A DNA stretch of 37,794 nt, taken from contig JAUVWO010000003.1 in the NCBI GenBank assembly GCA_030604065.1, positions 1 through 37,794 of the forward strand. The letters are read 5' to 3'. The position numbers were made by a program, and so were the translations under genes. Origin of the DNA: Methanomassiliicoccales archaeon (GTDB taxonomy: Archaea > Thermoplasmatota > Thermoplasmata > Methanomassiliicoccales > JAUVWO01). This document shows positions 26,592 to 35,983 of the stretch, piece by piece. The notes below the pieces were generated by a model. The model was not told the DNA's origin. It did no database searches and was given only the letters and a program-made list of their open reading frames with translations. Positions within the stretch are counted from its first letter, which is position 1. The number at the start of each line of letters is the position of its first letter.

Positions 26592-27818
26592 TCACTCCAG
26601 ATTGAAAGATTCATCCCATTTAGGCAGTATCACGTTCATCCCGTCCAGATCCTGAGCCAAGAGCTCGGGTTGATCGGAATGGAACAGCACCACATTCTCA
26701 GGGTCACAGGCACGTATGAATGAGAGAAGCTCATCGTGATCCGCATGGGCCGAGAAGTCGTACTTTATGACCTCGCAGTTGATGCGCTCTGGGCCATCGC
26801 CCAGGTTCATCATCCCCTGCTCTATGAGGATACGGCCATTAGTTTCTTCGGCCTGGTAACCGGTGAGCAGGATGGCACTCTTGGGATCCTTCTTGATATC
26901 GCGGATGTAGGTCAGGGCAGGACCGCCGTCCAGCATGCCTCCGGTTGTAACGATGATGTCCGCCTTCCGCGCCTTGTCCCTATTTGATGGGGAACGCACC
27001 TCCCTGAAGTTGCGCCTGGCTTTGGCCAACTTCTTGTGGGATCTGAGGTACTCCGGATGGTCCAGATAGAAACGGGTGACGCTCTTGCCCATGCCGTCCA
27101 CCCACTTCTCATAATCCATGTCCATCAGCATCAGCATCATCTCCTGGGTACGGCCAACTGCGAAAGAGGGCACAACCACGCGCCCACCGCGTTCGATGAC
27201 CTCGTGTACCTTCTGGATGAGCGCTTGTTCGGTCTGCATCCGGTCGGTATGCAGCTTACCAGCATAGGTAGCCTCCACTATCAGGTTATCACACTTCACT
27301 GGATGAGCGCCCCATACCAGTTTGGTGTTGTAGGTATGGATGTCGCCAGTGAAGACTGTGGTCCTCTCACCCTTTAGCTCGAACATCCCCGCGCCCGGTA
27401 CGTGACCGGCGGAATGCATGGTGATCTCGAACCCGGCCACGTCCACCGATTCCCCGAAGGTCATGGGCACATGGTTCCTGAGCGTCGTCTCTATATCCGC
27501 CTTGGAATAGGGTTTGCTGTAGCCCTCGTACCCGGCGATCTTGAGCGAGTCGTACCACAATATCTCGGATACGTCGACGGTAAGCGGAGTGGAAACCACT
27601 CCAGTGTCGAAGCGGCCACACAATGATGGCACCATGCCGCTATGGTCAAGATGACAATGCGTCAGGAAGATGTAGTCCATCGGTGGTGCTTGCAACGGGA
27701 ACTCCGGCGGCTTGGCCACCTTCATCCCGTACTCGAAGCCCAGCGTCGCGCCTTTATGGTGCAATATCAGGGACTCTGCCCCCACCTCCGCTGGGTTGCC
27801 TAAGAATCTCAGTTTCAT
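26592..27818 (-). CDS. Beta-CASP metallo-beta-lactamase (aCPSF2-like nuclease)
   Basis: THCHLDHSGMVPSL, GHVPGAGMFEL, FTGDIHTYNTKLV, VPSFAVGRTQEMML, FSAHADHDEL. Confidence 0.9.
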   Translation of the reverse strand: MKLRFLGNPAEVGAESLILHHKGATLGFEYGMKVAKPPEFPLQAPPMDYIFLTHCHLDHSGMVPSLCGRFDTGVVSTPLTVDVSEILWYDSLKIAGYEGYSKPYSKADIETTLRNHVPMTFGESVDVAGFEITMHSAGHVPGAGMFELKGERTTVFTGDIHTYNTKLVWGAHPVKCDNLIVEATYAGKLHTDRMQTEQALIQKVHEVIERGGRVVVPSFAVGRTQEMMLMLMDMDYEKWVDGMGKSVTRFYLDHPEYLRSHKKLAKARRNFREVRSPSNRDKARKADIIVTTGGMLDGGPALTYIRDIKKDPKSAILLTGYQAEETNGRILIEQGMMNLGDGPERINCEVIKYDFSAHADHDELLSFIRACDPENVVLFHSDQPELLAQDLDGMNVILPKWDESFNLE

Positions 27819-27848
27819 GATTTTTCCTCTATTAGTGAATGTGATCGT

Positions 27849-28262
27849 TCATTCGCCCACCAATTGTATGATCAGCCGACGCCGCCGTCCCTGGTCCAGC
27901 TCCAACATGACCAGCTGCTGCCAGGTGCCGAATTCGGGCTTCCTGTCAGTGAACGGCACGGTCTGCGTGGCACCCAGGAACGTGGCCCTCACGTGAGAGT
28001 GACCATTGTCATCATTCCAGGCGAGTTGATGGGCGTACTCGATGTCCCGGGGCGACAGTCGCTCCAAGGCATCATGGAGGTCACTCTCCAGTCCTGGCTC
28101 GTACTCGACCAGGACCAGGGCAGCGGTGCTGTGGGGGAGGAAGGCGCATGCCAACCCTTCCCTCAGGCCCGAACGGGCAACGGCCTCGCCGACCAGAGCG
28201 GTGACGTCCTTGGTCTCCCCGGCCGCCAGGTCTATCTCGTGGACCTCCCTGTATGTTACCAT
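27849..28262 (-). CDS. UPF0047 / YjbQ-family protein
   Basis: FLPHSTAALVLVEYEPGLESDLHDALERL, DDNGHSHVRATFLG. Confidence 0.9.
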   Translation of the reverse strand: MVTYREVHEIDLAAGETKDVTALVGEAVARSGLREGLACAFLPHSTAALVLVEYEPGLESDLHDALERLSPRDIEYAHQLAWNDDNGHSHVRATFLGATQTVPFTDRKPEFGTWQQLVMLELDQGRRRRLIIQLVGE

Positions 28263-28767
28263 CCGACTACCGCTTGATTACTTCGTATATAAACATTTGT
28301 CCAATATGGGGTCTGTCCTGGATTACAGCAACATCAGGAGTGAAAAGCAACCCTCATCCATCCAGAACTTGGCTTGAGAGCGCTTACGAGATGGGGTTAA
28401 GAGATATCGATGATCGAAAAACACCTATCATTCACCGCCATAGCGCCCGCTCATCTCCGATCCCATATTTCATTTCCAAGACACGATCTTCTTTCCCCTA
28501 TGCCGATAACGCAGCATCGAAGCCGTGAGTGACGACGGCATCCACAGACGGTTGGCGGCATAGTGTCCGAATCTTCAGACAGGGGATTGTATCACGTGCA
28601 TCTTAGACTCCGATCATTCAAATATCAAACTATTGTAAAGAGGTTTTCATTCGCATTGTCACCGCCCTTGGCGAGGGTATGGTCATCGCCCCCTCGAATT
28701 GAAAATGGCCGACAACTGCGATCCATGCTGCTGACGAATATTGCCAACGATGCATCTGACACGGCAA

Positions 28768-28781
28768 ACGATTTATATCGT
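28768..28781. promoter_or_regulatory. Candidate TATA region (acgatttatatcgt) upstream of the membrane protein gene
   Basis: TTATAT about 50 nt before ATG 28825, flanked by ACGAT/ATCGT inverted half-sites. Confidence 0.5.
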
Positions 28782-28824
28782 ATCACGCATAGGTAAATTG
28801 TCGGACAATCGTCCGACTGAAGGG

Positions 28825-29835
28825 ATGCACGTGCGATGGGATCTAGGCAACCGTAGGGGCAGGTCCCCGGATAGGGTGACCAATGCCCTGGTCAACAGAG
28901 GGGTGTACAGGGTTCCCGAGATCCATGAAGATAGGGAAAAGGACAGGATCGTCGGATCCACCGTTGCCTACAGCTTCTGGAGCGCGGTCAAGTATACGTT
29001 CATCCTCTCCCTGTTTCTATGGTGGCTGCCGATCTTCGGGCAGATGATCGCTGGATATGTGGGCGGACGGCGGGCCGGGAGCCCCAACAAGGCCATGTTG
29101 GCGGCGTTGATACCAGTGCTGGCGATCTTTGCTTTCATGGGTCTGGTCAATGCGGGAGTGATACCTACCACCATTGGCGGTTACGACCTGGCCAATGGTG
29201 GATTCCTTGATTACATTGCAGCGAACATGCCCATGTTGGCCCCATTCCTCACCTTTACAATGGACTATATGGGTTCTTTCTTTGGAGCGATACAGACCAC
29301 CACCTCACTGGCCCTGGACAGCTATGTGCTCACTATAGCCTTCGCCTACGTGGGCGGCATCATGGCCGATCAGGCCAGGAGGGAACTCCAGTACGTGTCC
29401 GAGCATGGCGCCCCCCGAACCACCGTGATAGTGGAGCCGTGCACCTCCCCTCCCCATCAGGGGCAGCCCGGGTCCCGGGCCCACCCCCAGGGCATGAGCT
29501 TCGAGTCGATGACCCCAATAGGAGGCGACCCGTACATCGAAGAGAGGGCTGCCTCGGTCCAAATCCCGGTGACGAATGTCCCAGAGCGCGAATTCATGCC
29601 GGTGAGACAGGAACGCCGGCAACATGATCCGAACGAACTGCAGGGCATTGACCCCCATCTATTGAGAGAGAACGCCAAGCGCATGACCCAGGAGCAGCGC
29701 TCCATGGAGAAGGATATGCGCCGCGGTAACCGCGGTGGGCGCCTATCGGGACTTGTATCTCGCTCCCAAAGGCACCACGCCGAGGAGCCCCAGACAGGAC
29801 AGTCACAGGGCGGTAACGAGTGGGAGTTCATCTGA
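28825..29835 (+). CDS. Membrane protein with long charged/disordered C-terminal tail, unknown function
   Basis: Several hydrophobic helices (YTFILSLFLWWLPIFGQMIAGYVGGRRAGS; AALIPVLAIFAFMGLVNAGVIP) then a low-complexity Q/R/E-rich tail; start at MHVRWDLG. Confidence 0.75.
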   Translation: MHVRWDLGNRRGRSPDRVTNALVNRGVYRVPEIHEDREKDRIVGSTVAYSFWSAVKYTFILSLFLWWLPIFGQMIAGYVGGRRAGSPNKAMLAALIPVLAIFAFMGLVNAGVIPTTIGGYDLANGGFLDYIAANMPMLAPFLTFTMDYMGSFFGAIQTTTSLALDSYVLTIAFAYVGGIMADQARRELQYVSEHGAPRTTVIVEPCTSPPHQGQPGSRAHPQGMSFESMTPIGGDPYIEERAASVQIPVTNVPEREFMPVRQERRQHDPNELQGIDPHLLRENAKRMTQEQRSMEKDMRRGNRGGRLSGLVSRSQRHHAEEPQTGQSQGGNEWEFI

Positions 29836-29847
29836 GACCCGAATGCA

Positions 29848-29863
29848 AGGGTATATATACCCT
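29848..29863. promoter_or_regulatory. Perfect 16-nt palindrome containing a TATA box upstream of TFS
   Basis: AGGGTATATATACCCT equals its own reverse complement. Confidence 0.6.
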
Positions 29864-29896
29864 GATATTTTCCCCGTTTTCCAGGGTGAATTATAG

Positions 29897-30199
29897 ATGT
29901 TCTGTTCCAATTGCAAGTCGCTTATGTTCCCTTCCCCTGACGGGCTCCTCCACTGCCGCAAATGCGGCCTTGAGCAGTCCAAGGACGGAGAGAAGCAATC
30001 TTTCGTCATGAAGACCAGGGACAAGGAGATAGCCGTCGTCGATGAGAAAGCGGCCATACTGCCCAAGACCAAGGCCGAGTGCCCCAAGTGCGGCCACAAC
30101 GAGGCGTTCTTCGTTCTCAGGCAGACCCGGGCCGCCGATGAACCCGAGACCCGCATCTATCGCTGCACCAAGTGCGAGCATTCCTGGCGCGAATACTGA
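29897..30199 (+). CDS. tfs: Transcription factor S (TFIIS/RPB9-like)
   Basis: MFCSNCKSLMFPSPDGLLHCRKCG and ECPKCGHNEAFFVLRQTRAADEPETRIYRCTKCEHSWREY two Zn ribbons. Confidence 0.95.
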   Translation: MFCSNCKSLMFPSPDGLLHCRKCGLEQSKDGEKQSFVMKTRDKEIAVVDEKAAILPKTKAECPKCGHNEAFFVLRQTRAADEPETRIYRCTKCEHSWREY

Positions 30200-30275
30200 T
30201 CCATATTTCACCCTGTGAAACCAATTTTTTAATATCCCCTTACCCCTTTACCTGAAAGGAACGAGGAGCGAGAAC

Positions 30276-31013
30276 ATGTTCAATGCCAAGATCCGGTCAG
30301 ACACCCTCAAGGAGATCGTGAGCATCGTATCTACCCTGGTGGACGAGGCTAAGTTCAATATCACACCCGACGGTTTCAACCTGAAAGCGGTCGATCCAGC
30401 CCATGTAGCCATGATTGATCTCGATGTTGAGAAGGCGGCCTTTGAGGAGTTCGTGGCCGATGAGACCGAACTCGGCATAGATCTCGATAAGATGAAAGAG
30501 GTCCTGAGGCTCGCTGGATCCGGCGACATTCTTGAGATCGTGCAGGATGAGGACCGCAACCGGCTGGTCATGACTGTGGGCAACATCACCCGCCGCATGA
30601 ACCTGGTCGACACCACTGGCATGTCAGATCCCCGAGTGCCTAACCTCAGCCTCCCCGCATCCATCAGCGTCAACATCAACGAGATGCAGAGGGGGATCAA
30701 GGCGGCGGAGAGCGTGTCCGACCACATTGCCTTGACCGCGTCAAAGGATGGCTTCGAGATGTACTCCGAGGGCGATACCGACTCGGTGAGCTTGAAGCTC
30801 CCCAAAGACCTGCTGGCAACGTTGGAGATCGAAGAGTCTGTGAAGAGTCTCTATCCTCTGGACTACTTCTCCAACATGATGAAGGCCATACCTTCGGGCA
30901 CGATCGTCTCCATCAACCTGGGCTCCGACTACCCAGTGAAGATCGGTTTCGAACTCGCCGATGGCAAGGGCGTGGTCAATTATCTCCTGGCCCCCAGGAT
31001 CGAGAGTGACTAG
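30276..31013 (+). CDS. pcn: DNA polymerase sliding clamp (PCNA)
   Basis: FNITPDGFNLKAVDPAHVAMIDL, LDYFSNMMKAIPSGTIVSINLGSDYPVKIGFEL. Confidence 0.97.
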   Translation: MFNAKIRSDTLKEIVSIVSTLVDEAKFNITPDGFNLKAVDPAHVAMIDLDVEKAAFEEFVADETELGIDLDKMKEVLRLAGSGDILEIVQDEDRNRLVMTVGNITRRMNLVDTTGMSDPRVPNLSLPASISVNINEMQRGIKAAESVSDHIALTASKDGFEMYSEGDTDSVSLKLPKDLLATLEIEESVKSLYPLDYFSNMMKAIPSGTIVSINLGSDYPVKIGFELADGKGVVNYLLAPRIESD

Positions 31014-31098
31014 GCTCTTGATCCAAACCACTAACCTACCAAAGTTTTTTAACACATATTAGGCTTGTTGAGAACACCTGTCCTCAGAGGTGCATCCA

Positions 31099-31935
31099 TT
31101 GGGCGATTACGACGTTGATATCATTAAGGAGTTGGAACAGAAGGCCGATCTCATCCGCCACCACGTCATCGACATGACCTGTGAGGCGGGCTCGGGACAT
31201 CCTGGTGGTTCCCTATCCTCGGCCGACATCTTCACGGCCCTGTTCTTCCAAGTGATGAGGCATGACCCCTCCTACCCGCAGTGGGACGGCCGCGACCGGT
31301 TCGTCCTGTCCAAAGGACATTGCGCTCCAGCGTACTATGCGGTTCTGGCCGAGTCGGGCTACATGCCCGTGGACGAGCTGTGGTCGCTGCGCAAGCTGGG
31401 ATCGCGGCTCCAGGGCCACCCATCCCGCACCATGCTACCATACGTGGAAATGTCGACCGGATCGCTGGGCCAAGGCCTCAGTGTCAGCAACGGTCTGGCA
31501 CTGGCGTTCAAGCTCGACGGCAGCGATAGCCGAGTATACTGCATCTGCGGCGATGGCGAGATGCAAAGCGGTCAGAACTGGGAAGCGGGCATGTTCGCCG
31601 CTCACTACGGTCTGGACAACATCACCGCCTTCGTGGACCGCAACCGGCTGCAGATAGACGGGTGCACCGAGGATGTCATGGCCATAGACCCCATAGCCGA
31701 CAAATGGAAAGCGTTCGGCTGGCATGTGATCGAGATCGACGGGCACGATATGATCCAGATCCTGGATGCCTGTCAGGAGGCTATCGCCACCGAAGGGAGA
31801 CCTACCATGGTCATCGCGCACACCACAAAGGGCAAGGGCGTGTCATTCATGGAGGACAATGCCGGATTCCATGGCAAGTGCTGCACCCCGGAGGAGCGGG
31901 TGCAGGCCTGCAAGGAGCTGGAGGGGTGCCAATGA
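31099..31935 (+). CDS. Transketolase N-terminal subunit (ORF opens at GTG 31090; TTG 31099 preferred)
   Basis: SGHPGGSLSSADIFTALFFQVMRHDP, DRFVLSKGHCAPAYYAVLAE, CGDGEMQSGQNWEAGMFAAHYGLDNITAFVDRN; GAGGTG SD-like element 5' of TTG. Confidence 0.93.
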   Translation: MGDYDVDIIKELEQKADLIRHHVIDMTCEAGSGHPGGSLSSADIFTALFFQVMRHDPSYPQWDGRDRFVLSKGHCAPAYYAVLAESGYMPVDELWSLRKLGSRLQGHPSRTMLPYVEMSTGSLGQGLSVSNGLALAFKLDGSDSRVYCICGDGEMQSGQNWEAGMFAAHYGLDNITAFVDRNRLQIDGCTEDVMAIDPIADKWKAFGWHVIEIDGHDMIQILDACQEAIATEGRPTMVIAHTTKGKGVSFMEDNAGFHGKCCTPEERVQACKELEGCQ

Positions 31936-32867
31936 AGTACATGGCGCAGAGGGACGCATACGGAGATACGCTGGTACGCCTTGGTCAGCACCGAAAGGAT
32001 CTGGTGGTACTGGATGCCGATCTGTCCGGGTCGACCAAGACCGGCAAGTTCGCCAAGGCCTGTCCAGACCGGTTCTTCAACTGCGGCATCGCGGAGCAGA
32101 ACATGATGTCCACCGCTGCCGGCTTGGCAGCTGGAGGGAAGCTTGTGTTCGCATCCACCTTCGCCGTGTTCGCCACCGGCCGCTGCTGGGACCAGATCCG
32201 TCAGTCCATAACCTATCCGGACATGAACGTCAAGATAGTCGCCACCCATGCCGGCATCACCGTGGGCGGCGACGGAGCGTCTCACCAGTGCCTTGAGGAC
32301 CTGGCACTGATGAGTTCGCTTCCACGCATGACTGTGGTCGTGCCAACCGATGCAGTGGAGACGGTAAAAGCCATAGAGGCCATAGCTGAGCACCGCGGCC
32401 CCTGCTACGTACGCATGGGCCGTTCCAAGGTACCGGTGCTTACCGATGAGGACGATCCTTTCGAGATCGGACGGGCCACGCTGCTGCGCGAGGGTCATGA
32501 CATCTCCCTCATAGGTACCGGGCAGATGGTGGCCGCCTGCATGGAGGCCGCTGAGTCCCTTGCCGCCAATGGCATCAGCGCCGAGGTCATCAATATGAGC
32601 ACGATAAAACCTCTGGACACAGCCACCATCGCCAGCTCGGTGGCCTCCACTGGCTGCGTCGTCACCGCCGAGGAGCATAATATCATCGGCGGACTGGGAA
32701 GCCATGTGGCCTCATTCTTGGTAGAAAGCTGTCCTGTACCAATGGAGCGCATCGGTGTCAGGGACCGCTTCGGGGAGAGCGGGGAGCCAGAAGAGCTCCT
32801 GGAGAAGTACGGACTCACGGGCCACCATGTTGCTGAGGCCGCGGTACGGGTCATCGGGAGGAAATGA
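31932..32867 (+). CDS. Transketolase C-terminal subunit
   Basis: [47 protein letters not shown] overlap with the N-terminal subunit. Confidence 0.93.
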   Translation: MKYMAQRDAYGDTLVRLGQHRKDLVVLDADLSGSTKTGKFAKACPDRFFNCGIAEQNMMSTAAGLAAGGKLVFASTFAVFATGRCWDQIRQSITYPDMNVKIVATHAGITVGGDGASHQCLEDLALMSSLPRMTVVVPTDAVETVKAIEAIAEHRGPCYVRMGRSKVPVLTDEDDPFEIGRATLLREGHDISLIGTGQMVAACMEAAESLAANGISAEVINMSTIKPLDTATIASSVASTGCVVTAEEHNIIGGLGSHVASFLVESCPVPMERIGVRDRFGESGEPEELLEKYGLTGHHVAEAAVRVIGRK

Positions 32868-32868
32868 T

Positions 32869-33516
32869 ATGAAGATCTTCATAGACACTGCCAACATAGA
32901 GCTGATAAAGGAGGTCCACAGCTGGGGCGTCCTCGACGGGGTCACCACGAACCCATCCCTGGTCGCCAAGGAGAGAATGGACTTCGAGACCTGCGTCAAC
33001 GACATATGCAAGATAGTGGACGGCCCCATATCCGCAGAGGCAGTGAGTCTGGTGGCCAAGGACATCGTCGAGGAAGGTCGCCGTCTGGCAGCCATGCACC
33101 CCAACATCAACGTGAAGGTGCCCATGACCGAGGAAGGTGTCAAGGCCACCAAGATCCTCTCGGACGAGGGCATCCCCGTGAACATGACCCTCATATTCTC
33201 CCCGTCCCAGGCGCTGCTAGCGGCCAAAGCGGGGGCACGTTACGTGTCCCCCTTCGTCGGCCGTCTAGACGACATATCCCATGATGGTATGGAGGTCGTG
33301 GACCAGACGGTGCGCATCTTCGAGAACTACGGTATCGAGACCGAGGTCATCGTCGCATCCATCCGGCATCCGTTGCACGTCGTCGAGGCGGCCCTGATCG
33401 GGGCGCATATCGCCACAATACCCTACGATGTGCTGAAGAAGATGTTCAAGCACCCGCTCACGGACAGTGGCATCGAGCGGTTCCTACAGGACTGGGAGAA
33501 GGTCAAGGACCTCTGA
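32869..33516 (+). CDS. Transaldolase / fructose-6-phosphate aldolase (TalC/FSA type)
   Basis: [60 protein letters not shown]. Confidence 0.96.
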   Translation: MKIFIDTANIELIKEVHSWGVLDGVTTNPSLVAKERMDFETCVNDICKIVDGPISAEAVSLVAKDIVEEGRRLAAMHPNINVKVPMTEEGVKATKILSDEGIPVNMTLIFSPSQALLAAKAGARYVSPFVGRLDDISHDGMEVVDQTVRIFENYGIETEVIVASIRHPLHVVEAALIGAHIATIPYDVLKKMFKHPLTDSGIERFLQDWEKVKDL

Positions 33517-33534
33517 TCCCAGCGAGGTGCTTGA

Positions 33535-34692
33535 ATGAACGACCACGATGTCGTGGTCATCGGAGCTGGCCCCAGTGGATCCCGGGCCGCCTGGGGGCTG
33601 GCAAAAGAGCATGACGTCATTGTTCTAGAAGAGCACGAGCTAGTTGGCCATCCGGTGCAGTGCACAGGATTGTTCTCGCCTCGGGTCCTGGAACTCGCTG
33701 GGGTCGACGTTCCTGTGCTGAGCCGCATCAGCGGCGCCATGATCCATTTTCCCGGAGGCGGGACTCTGCCCATTGCCGGAAAGAGCGTCAAGGGATTGGT
33801 GGTCGACCGGGGCGAGTTCGATCGGCGCATGGCAGAGCGGGCCGTGGCCGCTGGTGCAGAGCTGCGGACCAATTGCAAGGCACTATCCCTGCATGTCGCT
33901 CGGGATGAGGTCCGGGTCGCCACCACCGACGGGGATGTTCAGGCAAGGTTGGTGGTAGGGGCCGATGGCCATCGCTCCCTGGCCGCAACGAAGGTTGGAG
34001 GCAGGGATCCCCACCTGGTACGAGGCATACAGGTGGACCTGGACCATGTGCTCGACGATCAGTCTTGCATGCACGTGATCATGGGTAACGATATCGCACC
34101 AGGATTCTTCGCTTGGATGCTCCCCTGCGGAGATTTCACCCGGGTGGGACTTGGCACGGACTGGCGATACGGCCCCCCCAGTGGACGTCTGGAACCGTTG
34201 CTTAAAAGGCTCGGCCTTGATGGGACCCCGAAGCTGAGGATGCACTCGGGCATCATACCGATCGGCCCTCGGGACCGTACCTACGCCGACAGGATATTAC
34301 TGGTCGGCGATGCCGCCGGACAGGTAAAGCCAGTATCAGGCGGAGGGGTGTGGCCGGGGTTGAACGCGGCTGACTGTCTAGTGCACACCGCTTCCGCGGC
34401 GCTGGATGAGGATGACCTATCCTCAAGGCGACTGGCGCCCTACCAGGACTGCTGGAAGAGGATGGTGGGACATGACCTGGATCGGGCCATGAGGTTAAGG
34501 CGAGCGTACACCCGGCTGTCGGACGAACAGATGGACCGCATCGGCAACATGCTGGATCGGGAGGACGTTCTGGACATCCTCAACGGAGGGGATATAGACG
34601 ATCCTGCGGCTGCGGCGGTGACCGTCCTTCGACGGGTGCCGGGACTGCTGCGCTTCTCCCCCCTGATACTTGGCTCGTTGCTGAGGCGATGA
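33535..34692 (+). CDS. Geranylgeranyl reductase family FAD-dependent oxidoreductase
   Basis: DVVVIGAGPSGSRAAWGLAKEHDVIVLEEHELVGHPVQCTGLFS; ILLVGDAAGQVKPVSGGGVWPGL. Confidence 0.92.
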   Translation: MNDHDVVVIGAGPSGSRAAWGLAKEHDVIVLEEHELVGHPVQCTGLFSPRVLELAGVDVPVLSRISGAMIHFPGGGTLPIAGKSVKGLVVDRGEFDRRMAERAVAAGAELRTNCKALSLHVARDEVRVATTDGDVQARLVVGADGHRSLAATKVGGRDPHLVRGIQVDLDHVLDDQSCMHVIMGNDIAPGFFAWMLPCGDFTRVGLGTDWRYGPPSGRLEPLLKRLGLDGTPKLRMHSGIIPIGPRDRTYADRILLVGDAAGQVKPVSGGGVWPGLNAADCLVHTASAALDEDDLSSRRLAPYQDCWKRMVGHDLDRAMRLRRAYTRLSDEQMDRIGNMLDREDVLDILNGGDIDDPAAAAVTVLRRVPGLLRFSPLILGSLLRR

Positions 34693-34693
34693 C

Positions 34694-35707
34694 ATGCGGA
34701 CCGCCAGGGTGCTGTTGGCAAAGGTCCCCAAGGCCCAGGCCACCGAGGTCATCGCTAGATTGCATCGGGAAGGACGCATGGACCGTAGCGGACGGATCAT
34801 CAGGGACGATCGCTGGGTGATGGTGCCGGTCATAGCACCAGTGCCCGGTTTCGAGACCGAGGAGGGGATCGTTCCAATGAAAGAGCTGCGCGACCCGCAC
34901 CAGGTGATCGATGCACTGACAGAAGTGCCCGATGAGCTTCGCCATCTGCTTCCTCGACGGTGGGAGTTCATTGGGAATATCGCCCTCATACGGCTGCCCA
35001 CAGCGCTCGATCCATATCGGGAGCATATCGGACAGGTCTACTCATCCGCCCTCGGAGCTTCCACGGTCGTGAGGGACGTCAGCGGTATCAGCGGGGAGTT
35101 GCGCACCCCTGATATGGAGGTGCTGTTCGGCCATGATACCATTGGGGAGAAGTTAGAGAATGGCATCCGATACCGTTTGGATGTGACCAAGGTCATGTTC
35201 TCGTCCGGTAACATAGACGAGCGCGAACGCATGGGGCATCTGGACTGCACCGGGGAGACGGTGGTGGACATGTTCGCAGGCATCGGCTATTTCTCCCTGC
35301 CACTGGCGGTACATGGTCATGCTCGACGGGTCATCGCCTGCGAGAAGAACCCAGACTCATATCACCATTTGATGGAGAATATCGCCCTCACCGACGTCAC
35401 CGACATTGTGGAACCTGTGCTGGGCGACAACCGGGACCTGATGCTCGATGCTCCCGCGGACCGGGTGGTCATGGGATATGTTTGCGGCACTGCCAGGTTC
35501 TTGGAGAAGGGGGTTTCACTGGTACGTCCTGGTGGCATGATCCACTTCCACGACACCTTTCATTCCCTAGGAGCAAGAGAGGAAGCGGAAGAGGCCATCG
35601 CCCAGGCCTGCGGAGTCAGAGGGCATCATGCCATAGGGTCCAGGGTCGTCAAGTCCTACGCCCCAGGCGTCGACCATGTGGTGGTCGACTTCATCGTACC
35701 AGGATGA
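34694..35707 (+). CDS. Trm5/Taw2-type class I tRNA methyltransferase family protein
   Basis: VTKVMFSSGNIDERERMG, VVDMFAGIGYFSLPLAVHG, VIACEKNPDSYHHLMENIALT. Confidence 0.87.
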   Translation: MRTARVLLAKVPKAQATEVIARLHREGRMDRSGRIIRDDRWVMVPVIAPVPGFETEEGIVPMKELRDPHQVIDALTEVPDELRHLLPRRWEFIGNIALIRLPTALDPYREHIGQVYSSALGASTVVRDVSGISGELRTPDMEVLFGHDTIGEKLENGIRYRLDVTKVMFSSGNIDERERMGHLDCTGETVVDMFAGIGYFSLPLAVHGHARRVIACEKNPDSYHHLMENIALTDVTDIVEPVLGDNRDLMLDAPADRVVMGYVCGTARFLEKGVSLVRPGGMIHFHDTFHSLGAREEAEEAIAQACGVRGHHAIGSRVVKSYAPGVDHVVVDFIVPG

Positions 35708-35713
35708 GTTGAC

Positions 35714-35905
35714 TCAGAGCTTGGACATCGCGGCCTGGAACGCCTCGCCCATACCGCGCACCACTGCACAGTCCTTATTGCACTGCACACTGCAGGTGCA
35801 GTACTTGGGGCTCATCTCCTGCAACCACTGGGCCATGAAGGCGAACGCCTTGGCCTCGGACGCGTCCGCGCCCTCCACGTAATTTTTTAGATCAACGAGT
35901 TCCAT
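35714..35905 (-). CDS. Small Cys-containing protein, unknown
   Basis: 63 aa; YCTCSVQCNKDC; own AT-rich upstream region divergent from the wHTH gene. Confidence 0.6.
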   Translation of the reverse strand: MELVDLKNYVEGADASEAKAFAFMAQWLQEMSPKYCTCSVQCNKDCAVVRGMGEAFQAAMSKL

Positions 35906-35983
35906 GTTGTAGACCTCGTCCGATGAATCGATGCTTTAATATCTCTTTATTAGTTTTTAACATTTGAATATTAAGGTGATGAC

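Noticed and set aside
28672-28696. CGAGGG...CCCTCG hairpin
   Set aside because: Only 6 bp with a 13-nt loop in isolation; not distinguishable from chance by eye.
28253-28796. Small ORFs in the long intergenic region, and possible C/D-box RNA
   Set aside because: No clear SD, no recognisable protein features; I found no convincing paired C (RTGATGA) and D (CTGA) boxes.
31773-32705. 310-aa minus-strand ORF
   Set aside because: Antisense to the transketolase genes; no family resemblance.
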